In this document: one piece after another, positions 1 to 11,840 of the stretch
Layout: each line of letters starts with the position of its first letter
Numbering within the stretch: the first letter of the stretch is position 1
Assembly (NCBI GenBank): GCA_905397405.1
Contig: CAJPVJ010000249.1
Location: forward strand, 1-30,447
DNA from: Oppiella nova
Taxonomy: Eukaryota; Arthropoda; Arachnida; Sarcoptiformes; Oppiidae
DNA length: 30,447 nt
Reading direction: 5' to 3'
The notes under the pieces: generated by a model
The model's database searches: none
Told to the model about the DNA's origin: nothing
The model's input: the letters and a program-made list of their open reading frames with translations, nothing else
Made by a program: the position numbers and the translations under genes

Positions 1-3000
1 AATAATTACAATTGTATTCAATTTTCTATATGTTTATTATTCTGTACTGTCATATACTGCACTCGTATATATATGGTATGGCCTAAAATACTGTATATAT
101 CACCCATAGGTCGGCCACACTTCTATATATACACACCTTTATTAGTTTGAGAAGTGCATAATCTTTTAGATTTGGTTTTTACTGAAAGGCGATTATCTTT
201 AAAATTGTAAACTCAAAGAAACTTATAATCCGTATATAAGTATCAATCGCTTCACTAGTATTGCTTTTGTATTACATAAGCAACTGCTGTCTCGTTATAA
301 TACTTACGCCTCTCCTATCGTTTACATGAATATATTGTACAAAAATAACTCCTTAAGTATATATGGCTAGAGAGAGGCGTAAACACTACATCGGAATAGC
401 ATTTGTATAGCATTTGTATAGCATTTGTATAGCCATAGCATCGCAATCTATATCTCCTTCTAGTGCTCCACTCTTTTCACTAATTAATTGATTCATTGAT
501 TCATTACATTACAGATGAGACGCTCTCTTATTTTCATGATTTACTCATTCAATTCAATTCACTCTACACTACAATACTGTTCGCTATAACAGTGAAGCGA
601 TTTTACACAAAACAACAAAAACTCTGTTTTAATCGATAAGTTTTTTAACAGACCATTGGATACATGAAAATGTTAACATTTGTTGTTACGCCGAAAATAT
701 TGTCAAAACTAATCAATCATTTCTCAAGTTTCGGCACTCAGTTGAATATATTGTATAAATTATGTAATATTTATAACTTGAAAAATGAGTGTAAATTTTG
801 ACAACTTTTTCGTTCACATTCTACTCAATATGTTTTGAAATGCTTTTTAAATACAAAATATAAGAAAGTATTTTCAGATAAAAACAATGCCAATCAATAA
901 AAGGATATATGATTTGATTTGGTAATTAACATTCAATTAAATGTAATTAACGTATGATTTGAGTGTAGAAACCAAATGAGAGCCAAACATTGTTAGAGTC
1001 GTGAAAATGATAGTATTGTTTGAATGACAATGCCTTCAGTCAGGGGTTCGACTATTTTCTCATTCAATTTGTTTGTTAAGAAAAAACTCATTATTTTATG
1101 TGAAATTCATTTGTTGAGCAAAAATTGAATCTCAAATTCATTTGATTCACTATTAATCTCGAGTCGTTCGGACTTCTTTAATACCGGTGCCCATAAGCCT
1201 AACTCCTAATATAGTAAATAGTTATAACAAACAAACCAACAAATCGTATAGTATTTGCATTTCGACATAATTAAATTAATAACAATATAATCGGCAGTAT
1301 AGGCACCTAATATTAATTTATAATATATTCAAAAGTGACTCAAATATTAATTAGTGAACCAATTGTTCTCTTTAAGCAAAAATAATTCAATGAATTTGAA
1401 GCTCAAAATAATATCAATTAATGTGATATTTATTGAGATAGTCATCGATATATTGTAAAAATACTCCAACATCTGTACAATTGTTTATTATTTACATTAT
1501 TATAATTGATATAATTTTCAATCTCATTAAATACCGCATTAATTGAAATGAAAATATATTGTCCAACAAATCATGATTGGCTTTCTTAACAAATCAAATG
1601 CAATTGAATGGTATATTAAATGAGATAATAAGAGGTTTTTATCTGAAATTATGAATTCATTATTAATGTTTGAGAAAAGCTTTAGTATTAAAAGCTATTT
1701 TTAGGTAATAATTAAATTTATTGTTAAAATGCAATAAACCTATCACTGAATGCAATGAATGTCATGAATACATTGAAAAAACTGTCTTTATAAAGTTAGA
1801 AAAAACAAACAAAACAATGTTAATTTTGTTATTAAGTTATAAAGTAAATATCAATGTCAAATATATATTATTCAAACTTATTATATAAACCCTATTTTTC
1901 GCTTTATAATTCATTTAATATAATAGTAATCATAACTAAAACAAATACACCAATACTTTAGACATAACTCGTACTCGCATTGTGAATGGTATGGTATACA
2001 TACTCTGTTTACCCTTAAATAAAAAGTAAAAGGATTAAAGTACTAAACACAACACAAACGTTACGCTTACTTAAAGTATAGTTAACAATCATATAATAAC
2101 CATAATTAAGTGTTGTATACACACTCAGGAATTCTGTAGACCCGGCCTATCAAACCAATGTATAGTCAAGTACTGTATATACTGTATAATTGTTATGAGT
2201 ATTAACTATACTTTTCACTAATAATTTTTACTTTTTCAGTGTTTTCAAATAAAAAGCTTTTTATGAATTCTAATAAAGTATAGAAAAATTTTGGGCGTTT
2301 TTATTATATAATATGATCATTAAGTCGATTGGCGATTGAGTGGATTTTATAATTAAGTTGCCATTTGAGACCTGTCTTAATACATGACTAGAATTTTATT
2401 TTAATTTCTTTTTTATTGTAATGAATGAAAATCATATGTAAACGCATTTGCAATTGGAGTTTACGAACAAATCATTATATAAATAAATATTCAATAGTTT
2501 CACTCATTCTGTCGTTTTATATTAATGTCGTTTTGAGTCTAATTATAGAGTCGACCCAAAAGGGATCCTTCTGTTAACCACAAAACTTTTTTTTGTCAAC
2601 TATTCCTCTCATAATATTTGAAAAGTTCATAAACTAGTCATTAAATTAATTCAATTTAAAGATTATTCTCATTAAATTCATTTTATTCAATGTGAAATTA
2701 AACACACAACTTTGTACTAAATGTGGAGAAATTATTATTTTAATGCTAACCAAATACTGTATTAATTTTGATAACTTAACTTTTAAGAACTTTTCGTATC
2801 ATGAGACAAATACAAGTAATTTTTAGTTGTATTATATAAGTATTTCTTGATTTGCTTAGAATTTTTCAATTATTGGGAAGTTTTATTATTTTTACTAAAC
2901 TTAGACATAATTTCATTAAATGTTCATTTGATGAAAAGACAAAAAAAACTTGACGCTAAAGACTAAAAATAATAATATTCTGATCTTATATTACTAATCT

Positions 3001-3105
3001 TATATCACAAACACTCTCCCTAAGTGCATATTACAATAGTGGGCTTCCTTATCTGTATATAGTGTCGGTAAGGAGTTTCTTGTGCACTTGGTGAGTATTG
3101 TGGTC
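1..3105. other. AT-rich non-coding stretch
   Basis: No ATG-initiated frame of useful length on either strand. The composition is strongly AT-biased, with many short A/T runs and scattered AATAAA words. Apart from the small tandem repeat at 396-428, I see no RNA gene, transposon terminus or regulatory element I can defend. Confidence 0.6.
396..428. repeat. 11-bp minisatellite, three copies
   Basis: Three perfect head-to-tail copies of ATAGCATTTGT, followed by a degenerate partial copy. Simple slippage or unequal exchange explains it. Confidence 0.9.
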
Positions 3106-3406
3106 TGAAAACAAAACATACACTTTGTATAATGAAAGCCGAGGATGAAAAACATTATTACTTTACATTTTCTTCGCTCTTATAACTCAAACTTTGTTGT
3201 GTTTTACTCGTAATATATTTGGGAGACAGAAAGTATTGCGCGAATTAGCGCTAAGAAAAATAAAGTCATTATTAAAAAGATTGTCGCTTTTCTCATCATT
3301 TATTCACAAGTGCTCAGCTCATAGACACAGTTTAATTAATTTTCATATCAATTTATATAATTTTTTAGAAATACAAACAGATGATGGCAAATTTTTGCAA
3401 TAAAAT
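3106..3406. repeat. Direct repeat R1, copy 1 (301 bp)
   Basis: This block recurs in the same orientation at 3664-3961 with few substitutions. It starts TGAAAACAAAACATA and ends in GCAATAAAAT. Differences include a 10-base run (CAGATGATGG) present here and missing in copy 2. A 69-codon plus-strand frame starts here at a TTG, not an ATG, and I do not take it as a gene. Confidence 0.9.
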
Positions 3407-3663
3407 TACGTTAATTTGCAAAAAAGTAGTGAAAGGAATGCCGTTATTAAATAAAAAGCAAAACAAATCAATAAATGAATGGCAATACTCTGGTGGTAGT
3501 GTTAGGCCTTATTTACATGTTGTGTTGACTTTCAAAAGACTAGAATATAATGATTAGAATATAGTGTTTGTGAGAGGGATTCACGTATAATGTTATCACC
3601 CGAAGGAATAGACATATATCACAGCCATTCCTCAAAGAACACGTGAACCACTCATAACACCAG

Positions 3664-3961
3664 TGAAAACAAAACATACACTTTGTATAATGAAAGCCGA
3701 GGATGAAAAACATGATTACTTTACATTTTCTTCGCTCTTATAACTCAAACTTTGTTGTGTTTTACTCGTAATATATTTGAGAGACAGAAAGTATTGCGCG
3801 AATTAGCGCTAAGAAAAATAAAGTAATTATTAAAAAGATTGTCGCTTTTCTCATCATTTATTCACAAGTGCTCAGCTCATAGACACAGCGAATCGCTTAA
3901 TTAATTTTCATATCAATTTATATAATTTTTTAGAAATGCAAACAAATTTTTGCAATAAAAT
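3664..3961. repeat. Direct repeat R1, copy 2 (298 bp)
   Basis: Second copy of the block at 3106-3406, separated from it by a 257-bp unique spacer. It carries a small insertion (CGAATCGC-type) after the shared GACACAG. High identity points to a recent duplication. No terminal inverted repeats or obvious target-site duplications are seen. Confidence 0.9.
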
Positions 3962-4737
3962 GTGCAATTAAACGTTTTTTCATCACTTTCCTTACGGCAA
4001 TAATTTATTTTTCGTTTTGTTTAGTTATTTACTTACCGTTATGAGACCACCATCACAATCCGGAATAAATGTACAACACAACTGAAAGTTAGAGATTATC
4101 GCATCCCTATTCGCTTTTATGGGAAATCAGATATTTTTATGGCACTAATCTATACCTACGCTAACCATATGTGCGGATCAATTAACTATTTGCAAGAAAG
4201 GCAACACTTTTAATCAGTTCTAAACGTTGTGTAATATTCATGATATTAAGTCCAATACATATCGATTTGAATTTTAAACACTACTAATGTATGGCACACT
4301 AATTGTAGGGAACTTTCAACTAATCAATTCACTTAATTTCAATGTATAGCGTTCACGAAACCACTTATTTTTTACATTCAATTCATAACTGAAATGTAAT
4401 AATAGTTTTGCTGAAACTTTACACTCAAAACTCTATTGAATTTCTGTGATGTCTGATACGAAAACAAAATAAAACATAAAACATAATATGATTATTAAAA
4501 GCAATGAATTGACGTCATTGGGAATGAGCAGCAAAACTCTCACAAGAATTCATTTTTGACTAAATAATAATCATTTTGATTAAGATTTTCAAAATAGGAT
4601 TGCTTGTGCGTTAGTTATTAATTTGAAAGTCAATTACATTGGCATTAGTTAATGGCATGGGTTTGCTGTTTGGATATAGTGTTAGCAAAAAATTGAAATC
4701 AATAAAGAAAACTAATTTCGCGAGTCTTTGCGCGGGA
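3962..4737. other. AT-rich spacer before a candidate promoter
   Basis: No usable reading frame. A 65-codon minus-strand frame at 4611-4808 begins at TTG and looks fortuitous. The stretch contains the CRE-like palindrome listed separately. Confidence 0.5.
4510..4521. promoter_or_regulatory. Perfect CRE palindrome fused to an inverted CCAAT box
   Basis: TGACGTCA (4510-4517) is the full ATF/CREB palindrome. Its last base begins ATTGG (4517-4521), the reverse complement of CCAAT. It lies about 220 bases upstream of the TATA box at 4738. Factor binding is inferred from the motif alone. Confidence 0.35.
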
Positions 4738-4748
4738 TATATATAAGG
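4738..4748 (+). promoter_or_regulatory. Candidate TATA box
   Basis: TATATATAAGG directly after GCGCGGGA, a GC-rich flank like a TFIIB-contact element. A start site would be expected near 4768. No clean initiator is visible there, and several short ATG frames precede the ORF at 4817, so the promoter is only a candidate. Confidence 0.25.
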
Positions 4749-4816
4749 AATAAATAAAATAAATGATTCGATAATATGTTTGGAGACAAAAATGTTTGCT
4801 TTAATCAATTGAAGGA

Positions 4817-5017
4817 ATGGTTGAATTATTGAATAAATTTCGTGTCGGGCCTCAACTCGACGGATATCTCATGTCTTCTAAATTCAAGTGGAGAATGAAG
4901 AATATGCTCTCAATATTAGGATTTCATATAAAAGTCTTTCATTTAAGCGAAGGGTGTCTACCATTGAGTGCTTCAAAAGGGGAAAACAGGGCAAAGAAGC
5001 AGCTGTTGGACAGTTGA
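4817..5017 (+). CDS. Possible small ORF, 66 aa, unrecognised
   Basis: ATG with G at -3 and G at +4, about 70 bases after the TATA candidate, ending in TGA. The product would be basic, with many Lys and Leu and no recognised motif or signal peptide. Short upstream frames begin at 4776 and 4792, and the first of these overlaps the start, which argues against efficient translation. Two other frames of similar length overlap the same interval. It may well be chance. Confidence 0.12.
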   Translation: MVELLNKFRVGPQLDGYLMSSKFKWRMKNMLSILGFHIKVFHLSEGCLPLSASKGENRAKKQLLDS

Positions 5018-5965
5018 CTGAAGGCAAGCATTGCTGGCATTGTTGGCCAACACTACCCAACACTACCAACACATCGATAGACATCAAAGATTTATTGCTC
5101 TAAATTGTGCTCAACTTTAATATGAGTTTAAGATTACACCGACTTCTTAGCAATGAGTCCCATAAATATCCTATATTTTAATTATCTTTTATAATAAAAC
5201 TATTAAAGTTTTACATAAAAAATAACATAAATTGTAGAAATAAAATAAAAGTATATATTAAAAAGCGCAATTCAATTAATGACTTAATGACTAAAATGTA
5301 TTTTATATTTAAGGACAAACTAAAGTGTCATTAAAATAATGTATAAATTTTTAGAAAATTACTCTCGAAACTTATATTGAATTTATATTTTAAATATAAT
5401 GAAATCACTTATAGAAACAGAGGTCTCGTGTCGGGAATGGAGGGAATGGTACGGTAGTAGTGATGGGACTCTATGTGAATGTCAATTAGATTAGTAGTAG
5501 TATTACAGGCAATGACTGTGTTGTCAATAAGCCATTGGGGTATTGTATAGAATGACATTAATCACACAAATCATAATAATAATCACGGATTACGTGGTCG
5601 TCCCATAATTTATGGCCTAAACACACATCCATCGCATCCATTACTGAATTTAAGTAATATTTCATTTTCCATAATTTAACAATTATTATATAATTTACAG
5701 AATATTCTCCCGATTCGTGGACTTCACTATAAGGACAGTTAGAAAATAGTGGACTACAAGAGTATACATTCATACGAGTGGCGGTTCAAGTGATACAACT
5801 GATACCAGTGCTCATAATTAGACGCAATATTTACTAATGCAAGTCGTCTGCTGTTGTGTCCAATCTATCGATTTATTATATTTATCTCTCCCTAACGCCA
5901 ACTCTAACCGTACGGCTCTACCAATACTCCGCTCTCCCTATCCCTCTCCCACAGCCTCTGTCTGT
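5018..5965. other. Non-coding spacer
   Basis: AT-rich from 5100 to 5400, then mixed composition. The 71-codon frames at 5558-5773 and 5837-6052 do not look like protein and compete with others in the same interval. The section from about 5870 becomes CT-rich toward the promoter listed next. Confidence 0.5.
5041..5067. repeat. 12-bp palindrome followed by a tandem CAACACTACC word
   Basis: TGTTGGCCAACA (5041-5052) is a perfect palindrome. CCCAACACTACC follows at 5056-5067. Its complement, GGTAGTGTTGGG, recurs at 7519, 13806 and 14420 in this window. Confidence 0.8.
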
Positions 5966-6121
5966 GCTCTCTCTCCCTCTCTCTCTCCTCCCCCGCATGT
6001 CTCTCACGACAACTTCGCATACATTTGTAAAACTGGTTTCTATTCACTATAAAAGGTAGAGAAGAGCCTAAATAGGAGTAAAAAAGTTAGACATCAGTCA
6101 GCACTCAGTCACTCATTCAGT
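5966..6121 (+). promoter_or_regulatory. Core promoter candidate: CT tract, TATA box, clustered TCAGT initiators
   Basis: A pyrimidine tract of CTCT repeats (5966-5995, GAGA-type sites on the other strand) precedes TATAAAAG at 6048-6055. TCAGT, the arthropod initiator core, occurs three times downstream at 6094-6098, 6105-6109 and 6117-6121. The first is about 48 bases from the TATA box, longer than the usual 28-34, so the true start may lie nearer 6080 at a weaker site. This is the best plus-strand promoter in the window. No coding frame follows at once, which suits a gene with an untranslated first exon. Confidence 0.45.
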
Positions 6122-6202
6122 TAGTTGTAGACTAGAATTGAGTTGAATTGCGCTCACATTCGGTGCATTCAGTGGATTCAGTGGCACTGCTTTGCCGTAA
6201 GT
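6096..6202 (+). other. Possible untranslated first exon with 5' splice donor
   Basis: Downstream of the TATA/TCAGT cluster, the sequence runs about 100 bases without an extended ATG frame to GTAAGT at 6197-6202, a consensus donor core (preceded by CC rather than AG). A good acceptor with a T-rich tract and AG at 7611-7612 could close a 1.4-kb intron. The frame after it stops within about 30 codons, so the partner exon is uncertain and may lie beyond the window. Confidence 0.3.
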
Positions 6203-7702
6203 GACCAATAAGTGGATCCCTCGCTGACTCACATCCCTTGGGCTCATTTGTGCCCTTTTTTATAAACCAGTGTACAGTACAGTACAGTACAGTGCGGCCA
6301 GTGCTGCAAAAATTGCTGAAATTACCTAACCTTCGCTCTCGTTATCAAACACATGAGCACTGACTGACTGGTCAGTCGTCTAAAATTTACATTACATGTG
6401 CAAAACACAGCGCACAATGAGTTCAATGAGTCCATGGGTTTGCATATGAAAAGCATCGGAGGCTCTGAAACCGCAATAACTATGGCGTGGGTGGAGGTTA
6501 TGGGGGGTTAGCACACAATGACCCGACGAGTCATAAGCCATAAACATATGAGAAAAGGAATATATTTCGGGGATTAAAGTGGAGGCATAATGACTGACTG
6601 ACTGACTGTCCACTTGTGCCCTGTTTTACGGCAGTAGTGATGAAGAGATGACGCATTGGTCTGAAGACATAGTGAGCGCCAAAACTTTTTTATAGTGAAC
6701 TAAACATACAATATATGCCAATATATGCCACTCCAGAGTCAGACAATTTCCTTTTCGACTTCACTGGCAGTCAATGTCCAGCGAAGACTCAAATATAATA
6801 TTATATTACAGACAATGAATGGATGCGCTGTTCATAGAAATTCAATTCACTAAATGCAAGTCTCTCTCGACGTTAGGCTTAAACACAAAAATGAATTTCT
6901 ATGAGAAACTGGAGAAAGTCTGTGCTTTCATGTCGTCTCGGATTTCGTTTTCTAATTCAACTCAAACCAGCCTTTCTGTCAACCAGTCCTTCAGTCCACT
7001 CACCAGTCAGTGCTTCCAGTGCTCTCTCTAAATGATGTTTTGCAATGAAATGTCATTTCGGGAGAAATCAAAGCAAAACTACAATAAAATCTAAAGACTG
7101 AAAATTGTATGAAATGTTAACAATACTAGTGTTGGTTACACACCAACTCTTATCTCAGTTCTCTCTTTATGTTCAATGAATTGATTTTTAAATACAATCA
7201 AACAAATGCTTTCAACGAAAATAAAGACAAATATAAAGAATTAAGAAGAAGAAGAAGAATAAAGACTTTGAGTAAAGAGGACTGTATGGGAGGCATAGAA
7301 GGAAGGAATGGTAGTATAGAAAGAGAGTTATAAAGTATGCATACATTGATTATTAGAGTGATTGATAAAACTACTAATTCTTAATTGAGTGAAACTATTT
7401 TAAATACAGCAGTTGTGCACAATGTATGTATGGGTCGATAGTTGTTGAGACCATATCTAAGTCTGTTTTGCAACGATAAGAAGACAGAAAATGTTAACGA
7501 ATGACATTATAACTGTTAGGTAGTGTTGGGCAGCACTGGTATTACTTTCGGAGCACTGAGTTTTATACTAATGTACTGAACGTCTGCTTAATTCTTATTT
7601 TTTTGCATTCAGTGAATCTATGTATAAATGTATAGTTTATAAGGAGGTGCACAGCACTCACATGCAGACACATACGAGTGCAGAGTTGGTGGGGGTGTGG
7701 AG
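6203..7702. other. Non-coding stretch rich in CAGT/ACTG words
   Basis: Contains (ACAGT)4 at 6274-6293, a perfect GACTGAC/GTCAGTC hairpin at 6362-6377, (TGAC)4 at 6591-6608, a doubled ATATATGCCA at 6711-6730 and a GAA-type run at 7243-7259. The frames at 6392-6613 and 6819-7031 are short and not protein-like. The stretch would be intronic if the promoter at 6.05 kb is real. Confidence 0.5.
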
Positions 7703-7745
7703 ATGGTAGGGATGGTAGGGATGGTAGGGATGGTAGGGATGGTAG
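7703..7745. repeat. 9-bp minisatellite (ATGGTAGGG), nearly five copies
   Basis: Four perfect units and a fifth partial unit in tandem, flanked by further GGTAG-type words. The unit length is a multiple of three, but no larger frame contains it. Confidence 0.92.
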
Positions 7746-9533
7746 AGCTGGTGCAACAACCGTAAGAATGTTGGCGTCTATAGTCTTATATAATACGGAC
7801 CAACAAATCCAGAGTTAGTGAAAGGCATGAATGCTTTAATAGTGAATACAAAATATAGTAAAGTCTACACTAATATCATATCAAGTGTGAAGTAATGCTT
7901 AAACACATGCAAAGGGTGTCTATGAGTGTTAGAGCACTAGTATTGCAAATATGAGAGCATCGCATAAACATTGAAAGAAACTGTCTTTGAAGAGCACAGG
8001 GATTATAGCATATCTGATATAAGAACCGGTAGTATAAGAAAGCAATAAAAGAATTGAAGCAAAAAAGCGACGAATAGCCAATAGATGGATATGCCTTCCA
8101 GTGCCTACCAGTGCCTACCAGTTAAGGCATCTTTAGTTTTGGTGTAAGTTTTAGATTAACTATTGAAGCAAAGACTCACAAATAGAAGGAATGGTAGTTC
8201 ATAGTGAGTAATAGAGGCATACATTGCTAATGAAGGTCTGAAGGACTGGAAGGTCTCTAACAATGAACTCAGAGATGAACTAAACATAAGAGAAATATCA
8301 GAAATAAAAGAACAAAAAACAGAAAATGAGATGAAATGAGATGAGCTTGAAATTATTGTTATCAACTGGTAGGGGATGGTATGGCAAGGGGTGGCACTGA
8401 CATGAGTGAGCACTGAAATCAATGCCATTATGTAGGAAAAGGCGCTCCACCGGAAAACAATAAATTGTGCACAACTTCGATACATTTGTTGGCACTCGTT
8501 ATACCAGTGCCATACCAGCGCCATACCATACCATACCAGTCCACAACCGATCAACTCACAAGACTCTCATAAGACTAGACCCTCTGCTCTGTGCGCTCAC
8601 TACCAAAATGAAAGGCATTTAATCAATGGTAGTCTTCTTCCAAGAATTATATTCTCATTGAGTAGACAAAGAAGAAAAATATACTAAAATGAGTCCATCG
8701 TTATAATGATAGCAATGCCAGTGATGGCACCCCTTCTCAATGGATCATAAGTTTCGCTTTTATTCCAACTATTAATTGGATCTTCAGATCACTGTTCCAA
8801 CACTTATACCACTGACTCTATCCTACACTACAGTAATGTTAATAAATTGTTTTACAGCACAACACAAACGGCTAATGCTTTCCCTCACACTAAATGCCAG
8901 CCTTTTTAGTGCTATTCATTCAAACACCAAATAAACACTCGTCTCAACACTTTCAACATTTAAAACACAATTTTGAATCTAATTTTACTTCACTGTATAA
9001 TTTAATTATTTTCAAAATTTAACCAGTGATAAATGTTATGAAAGTGTTGAGACAAGTAGAGTGGAGTTTAGTGTGAATTGTACACTTGGGGGTCACATAA
9101 GAAAGTGTTAGTTATGAACAATACATACATAACTAATTTGGATACAACACCTGAAAGAGTTAGTCTTATATTCAGTTATTTTAGACATACAGTAAGTTAT
9201 GTGCAGAACATTAACGATTTCCACGTTATATACAAATAGATAATAGGATTTGGATGACAATACACTACTTGTGTGTTCATACAAGTCTCAACGCAACCAA
9301 TATTTCTCGTTTAATATGCAACGAATGGCTAACCATTTTGCTTAAGAAAAGTATAGTGAGAACAAAAGCCAGTTATCAGTACTAGTAATTGATGGCCAGT
9401 AAATGGTTATCAACAAAATCATAAGGGATTCAGTGCTTGAAAACTTGTCGAATGAAAATTAGAAATGCATTCATTCAATGAATATTAGGAATATTCTCAT
9501 TAATTATGTAATTTTCCCTTTCATTTCTAGTCT
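7746..9533. other. Non-coding stretch with short tandem words
   Basis: Includes CCAGTGCCTA in tandem at 8098-8123 and a run of CCATACC/CCAGCGCC words near 8500-8540. A 132-codon minus-strand frame at 8156-8554 has a low-complexity hydrophobic and Ser-rich translation with no recognisable domain. I see no RNA gene. Confidence 0.5.
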
Positions 9534-10000
9534 TCACTTTAGTATTAATAAGAATTCATGGAATAAATAATTTGCGAGAAATTCTTTAAAATAATAAAAC
9601 AAATTCCTGATATGATATGATATATAAATGACTGCAATTGTGAGCACAAAAATGGGAGTAAATGAGGATAAAAAGTGAGTTTCTATGGGCACTAATGTAG
9701 GAGCTGTTAGTGACAGTGGAATGGCTGTAATCTTTTGAAACATGTCTTCTCTGAGTTGAAGTGATTTTGACATTTCGGACGAATAGTACCAACAAATGGG
9801 TTCGCGTATGAAATGGAAAGAAAATGATAGAAATGATGACACGCTTGAAAACATCGGTAAACAAGAATATGGTCTTCGCTAACAAATCTAATGGCTTTGA
9901 GAAACAAATGCCACGACTGTCCCATTCTTTTGTCATTTATATGTTTAAATGTATTTTTGTAGCATTTATTGTCGTTAGCCATGTCTTCCCAGTACAACAT
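9534..10000 (-). other. Overlapping minus-strand open frames, weakly coding-like
   Basis: Three minus-strand frames of 97, 116 and 106 codons overlap in the same interval. The last part of the 9534-9854 frame contains a hydrophobic segment of about 20 residues (TPIFVLTIAVIYISYHI region) that could span a membrane. An acceptor-like TTCAACTCAG occurs on the minus strand shortly before it. Real coding in all three frames at once is impossible, so at most part is an exon. No family recognised. Confidence 0.12.
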
Positions 10001-10270
10001 CTCATAAATTTATATTTAATAAAATGCAATCATATGTGAAAACAAAGTGCACACCTATTATGCCTAATATGACATCATTACACAATAAGCATTAAAGACA
10101 TTAACAAAAAAATATGTCATTTCAATAATTATTGAAAATACTTTGTTGATAATAAGAAAATATAAATAAGTGATAATAAAAATTGAATACAAAGAACCAA
10201 TGATAGGAAGACATCGCATCACGTATGCGGTCGTAAAGTAAATGTTTGAGACCAAAATTACATCTTATAT

Positions 10271-10565
10271 CTCATTGATATATACAGTAACTTATATGTG
10301 TTCAAGTCGGTGACAAAAATCAGATTGAGTTACATTGGTTTGAGTTGTATAGGGAGGACATGACCTCATAAGACACCCCACGACGCTATACAGAAGGGGT
10401 ATGTAGTGGTGATGGGTTTCAATGATAATGACTTTGGTGTTGTCCTCATCGCTCATTTGATCATTTTCCCCAAAACGCTACTAAAAATCAACATATAGTG
10501 CAGTAGTATATAACACTGCAGTCCACACACGTAGAAAAAGTTATGTAATAAATGCACACAAGTTT

Positions 10566-10599
<34 letters not shown>

Positions 10600-10711
10600 C
10601 GTGGGGTGTCTTATGAGGTCATGTCCTCCCTATACAACTCAAACCAATGTAACTCAATCTGATTTTTGTCACCGACTTTAGCACATATAAGTTACTGTAT
10701 ATATCAATGAG
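10271..10711. repeat. Long inverted repeat: 114-bp arms, 213-bp spacer
   Basis: The left arm (10271-10384) and right arm (10598-10711) are reverse complements with about two mismatches. The right arm is bounded on both sides by GA dinucleotide tracts (10567-10596 and 10709-10726). The left arm is not. No target-site duplication or transposon terminus is visible. A transcript across it would fold into a stem of more than 110 bp, a possible Dicer substrate. The spacer holds a smaller TGCAGT/ACTGCA hairpin. Confidence 0.95.
10567..10596. repeat. (GA)15 microsatellite in the spacer of the inverted repeat
   Basis: Uninterrupted GA units ending one base before the right arm. A further (GA)9 tract begins at 10709, at the arm's other end, so the arm appears to split one microsatellite. 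Confidence 0.95.
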
Positions 10712-10726
10712 AGAGAGAGAGAGAGA

Positions 10727-11840
10727 TGAATGTTAGTGTGGAATAGGCTTTGAATTTAGATTAAATGTCGACAAACATCTATTTATACTCCAATTAAAGA
10801 AATAAATAATTTGATAGAATTAATGAATTTAGATGGCATTCGTCGATACTATTTGATTGGAAAACACTATTTTGTTAATTAGTTTGGAATTTAGTATTTC
10901 TCTAAAATAAGTCATCATTGGATGCACTGGGATGTGATGGGATGTGATGTGGACAGACATTAGAGAGTGAAAGGAATTTAGAATATAATAAGTGAAATGA
11001 AATTAATGATAATTAAAGATTATTATGGGTTGCAAAGAGTTAACGACTCAAATGGTAAATCACCAAAATGTGTTCAATTATAGCCATAATGTTGTACTCA
11101 TTGAGAGCCAGTTTGGCCATAGAGTGAGAGTGTGATGGCTGAGTTGCTGAGTTTAGTCCTTTTGTTTAGCTTAAGGAAAATAGCTATTAGCTCATACATA
11201 GCCCATACATGGCTCATACATAGCTTATACAGAACTGCAGTCACATAACCATTTCCGTTGTGCCCAAAGAATATTACGGCAATAAGTAGTGCACTGTATA
11301 TGCCGTATATGTCATGCAATTCGCTATATGTGAGTACATTTGCGAGCCGTCTCAATCATTTCACTCATAATCATAACATTGAAACTCAGATTTGAATTCA
11401 ACTCAAATAAAACTAATGTTCATAAGTAATGGTCTAATCCGAGGGATACAATGAGATATAATGAGCGCCCAGTGGACGGTCACAGTCCGTACGGCATCCC
11501 AGATAGAAATGGTGGGCACAGGGAATGGTGGGCACAGGGCATCAAAGGGTTTAATGGAGCTTTCATTAATGTGCAGCCAATCCAATGAACCAAATGGACT
11601 AAACTTGAATTAGGAGTTAGCAATGATCTCTACACCACAATACTGTCCAATGAATTAGTGAGTGTTTAATGCACTTAGAAATGCATTACAAATAATATAA
11701 ATGCATTGAATACTCGCCTCACAAGTGTTATCACAAACCGATACCACAACTCACTGACAAACAAGTGATGATAACATATTTAACGTATAAAAAAGCTATT
11801 TATCATCACTTTTCCCAAACGCCCCGTTCTTTAAACTATT
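10727..11840. other. Non-coding spacer
   Basis: AT-rich. A CATACAT word repeats near 11195-11230 and a 16-bp GGTGGGCACAGGGAAT-type unit is doubled at about 11510-11541. The frames at 11098-11355 and 11403-11585 (minus) have no recognisable features. Confidence 0.5.

Noticed and set aside
1044-1054. Second B-box-like GGTTCGAC
   Set aside because: The 3' half of the box does not match, and no cloverleaf forms around it.
8156-8554. 132-codon minus-strand frame
   Set aside because: The translation is low-complexity (Ser, Phe, Ile) with repeated short words from CCATACC-type DNA, and a second frame overlaps it. No domain or context supports it.
10271-10711. Inverted repeat as the terminal repeats of a DNA transposon
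   Set aside because: No target-site duplication and no transposase frame in the 213-bp spacer. The GA tracts flank only one arm. A non-autonomous foldback element remains possible but unsupported.
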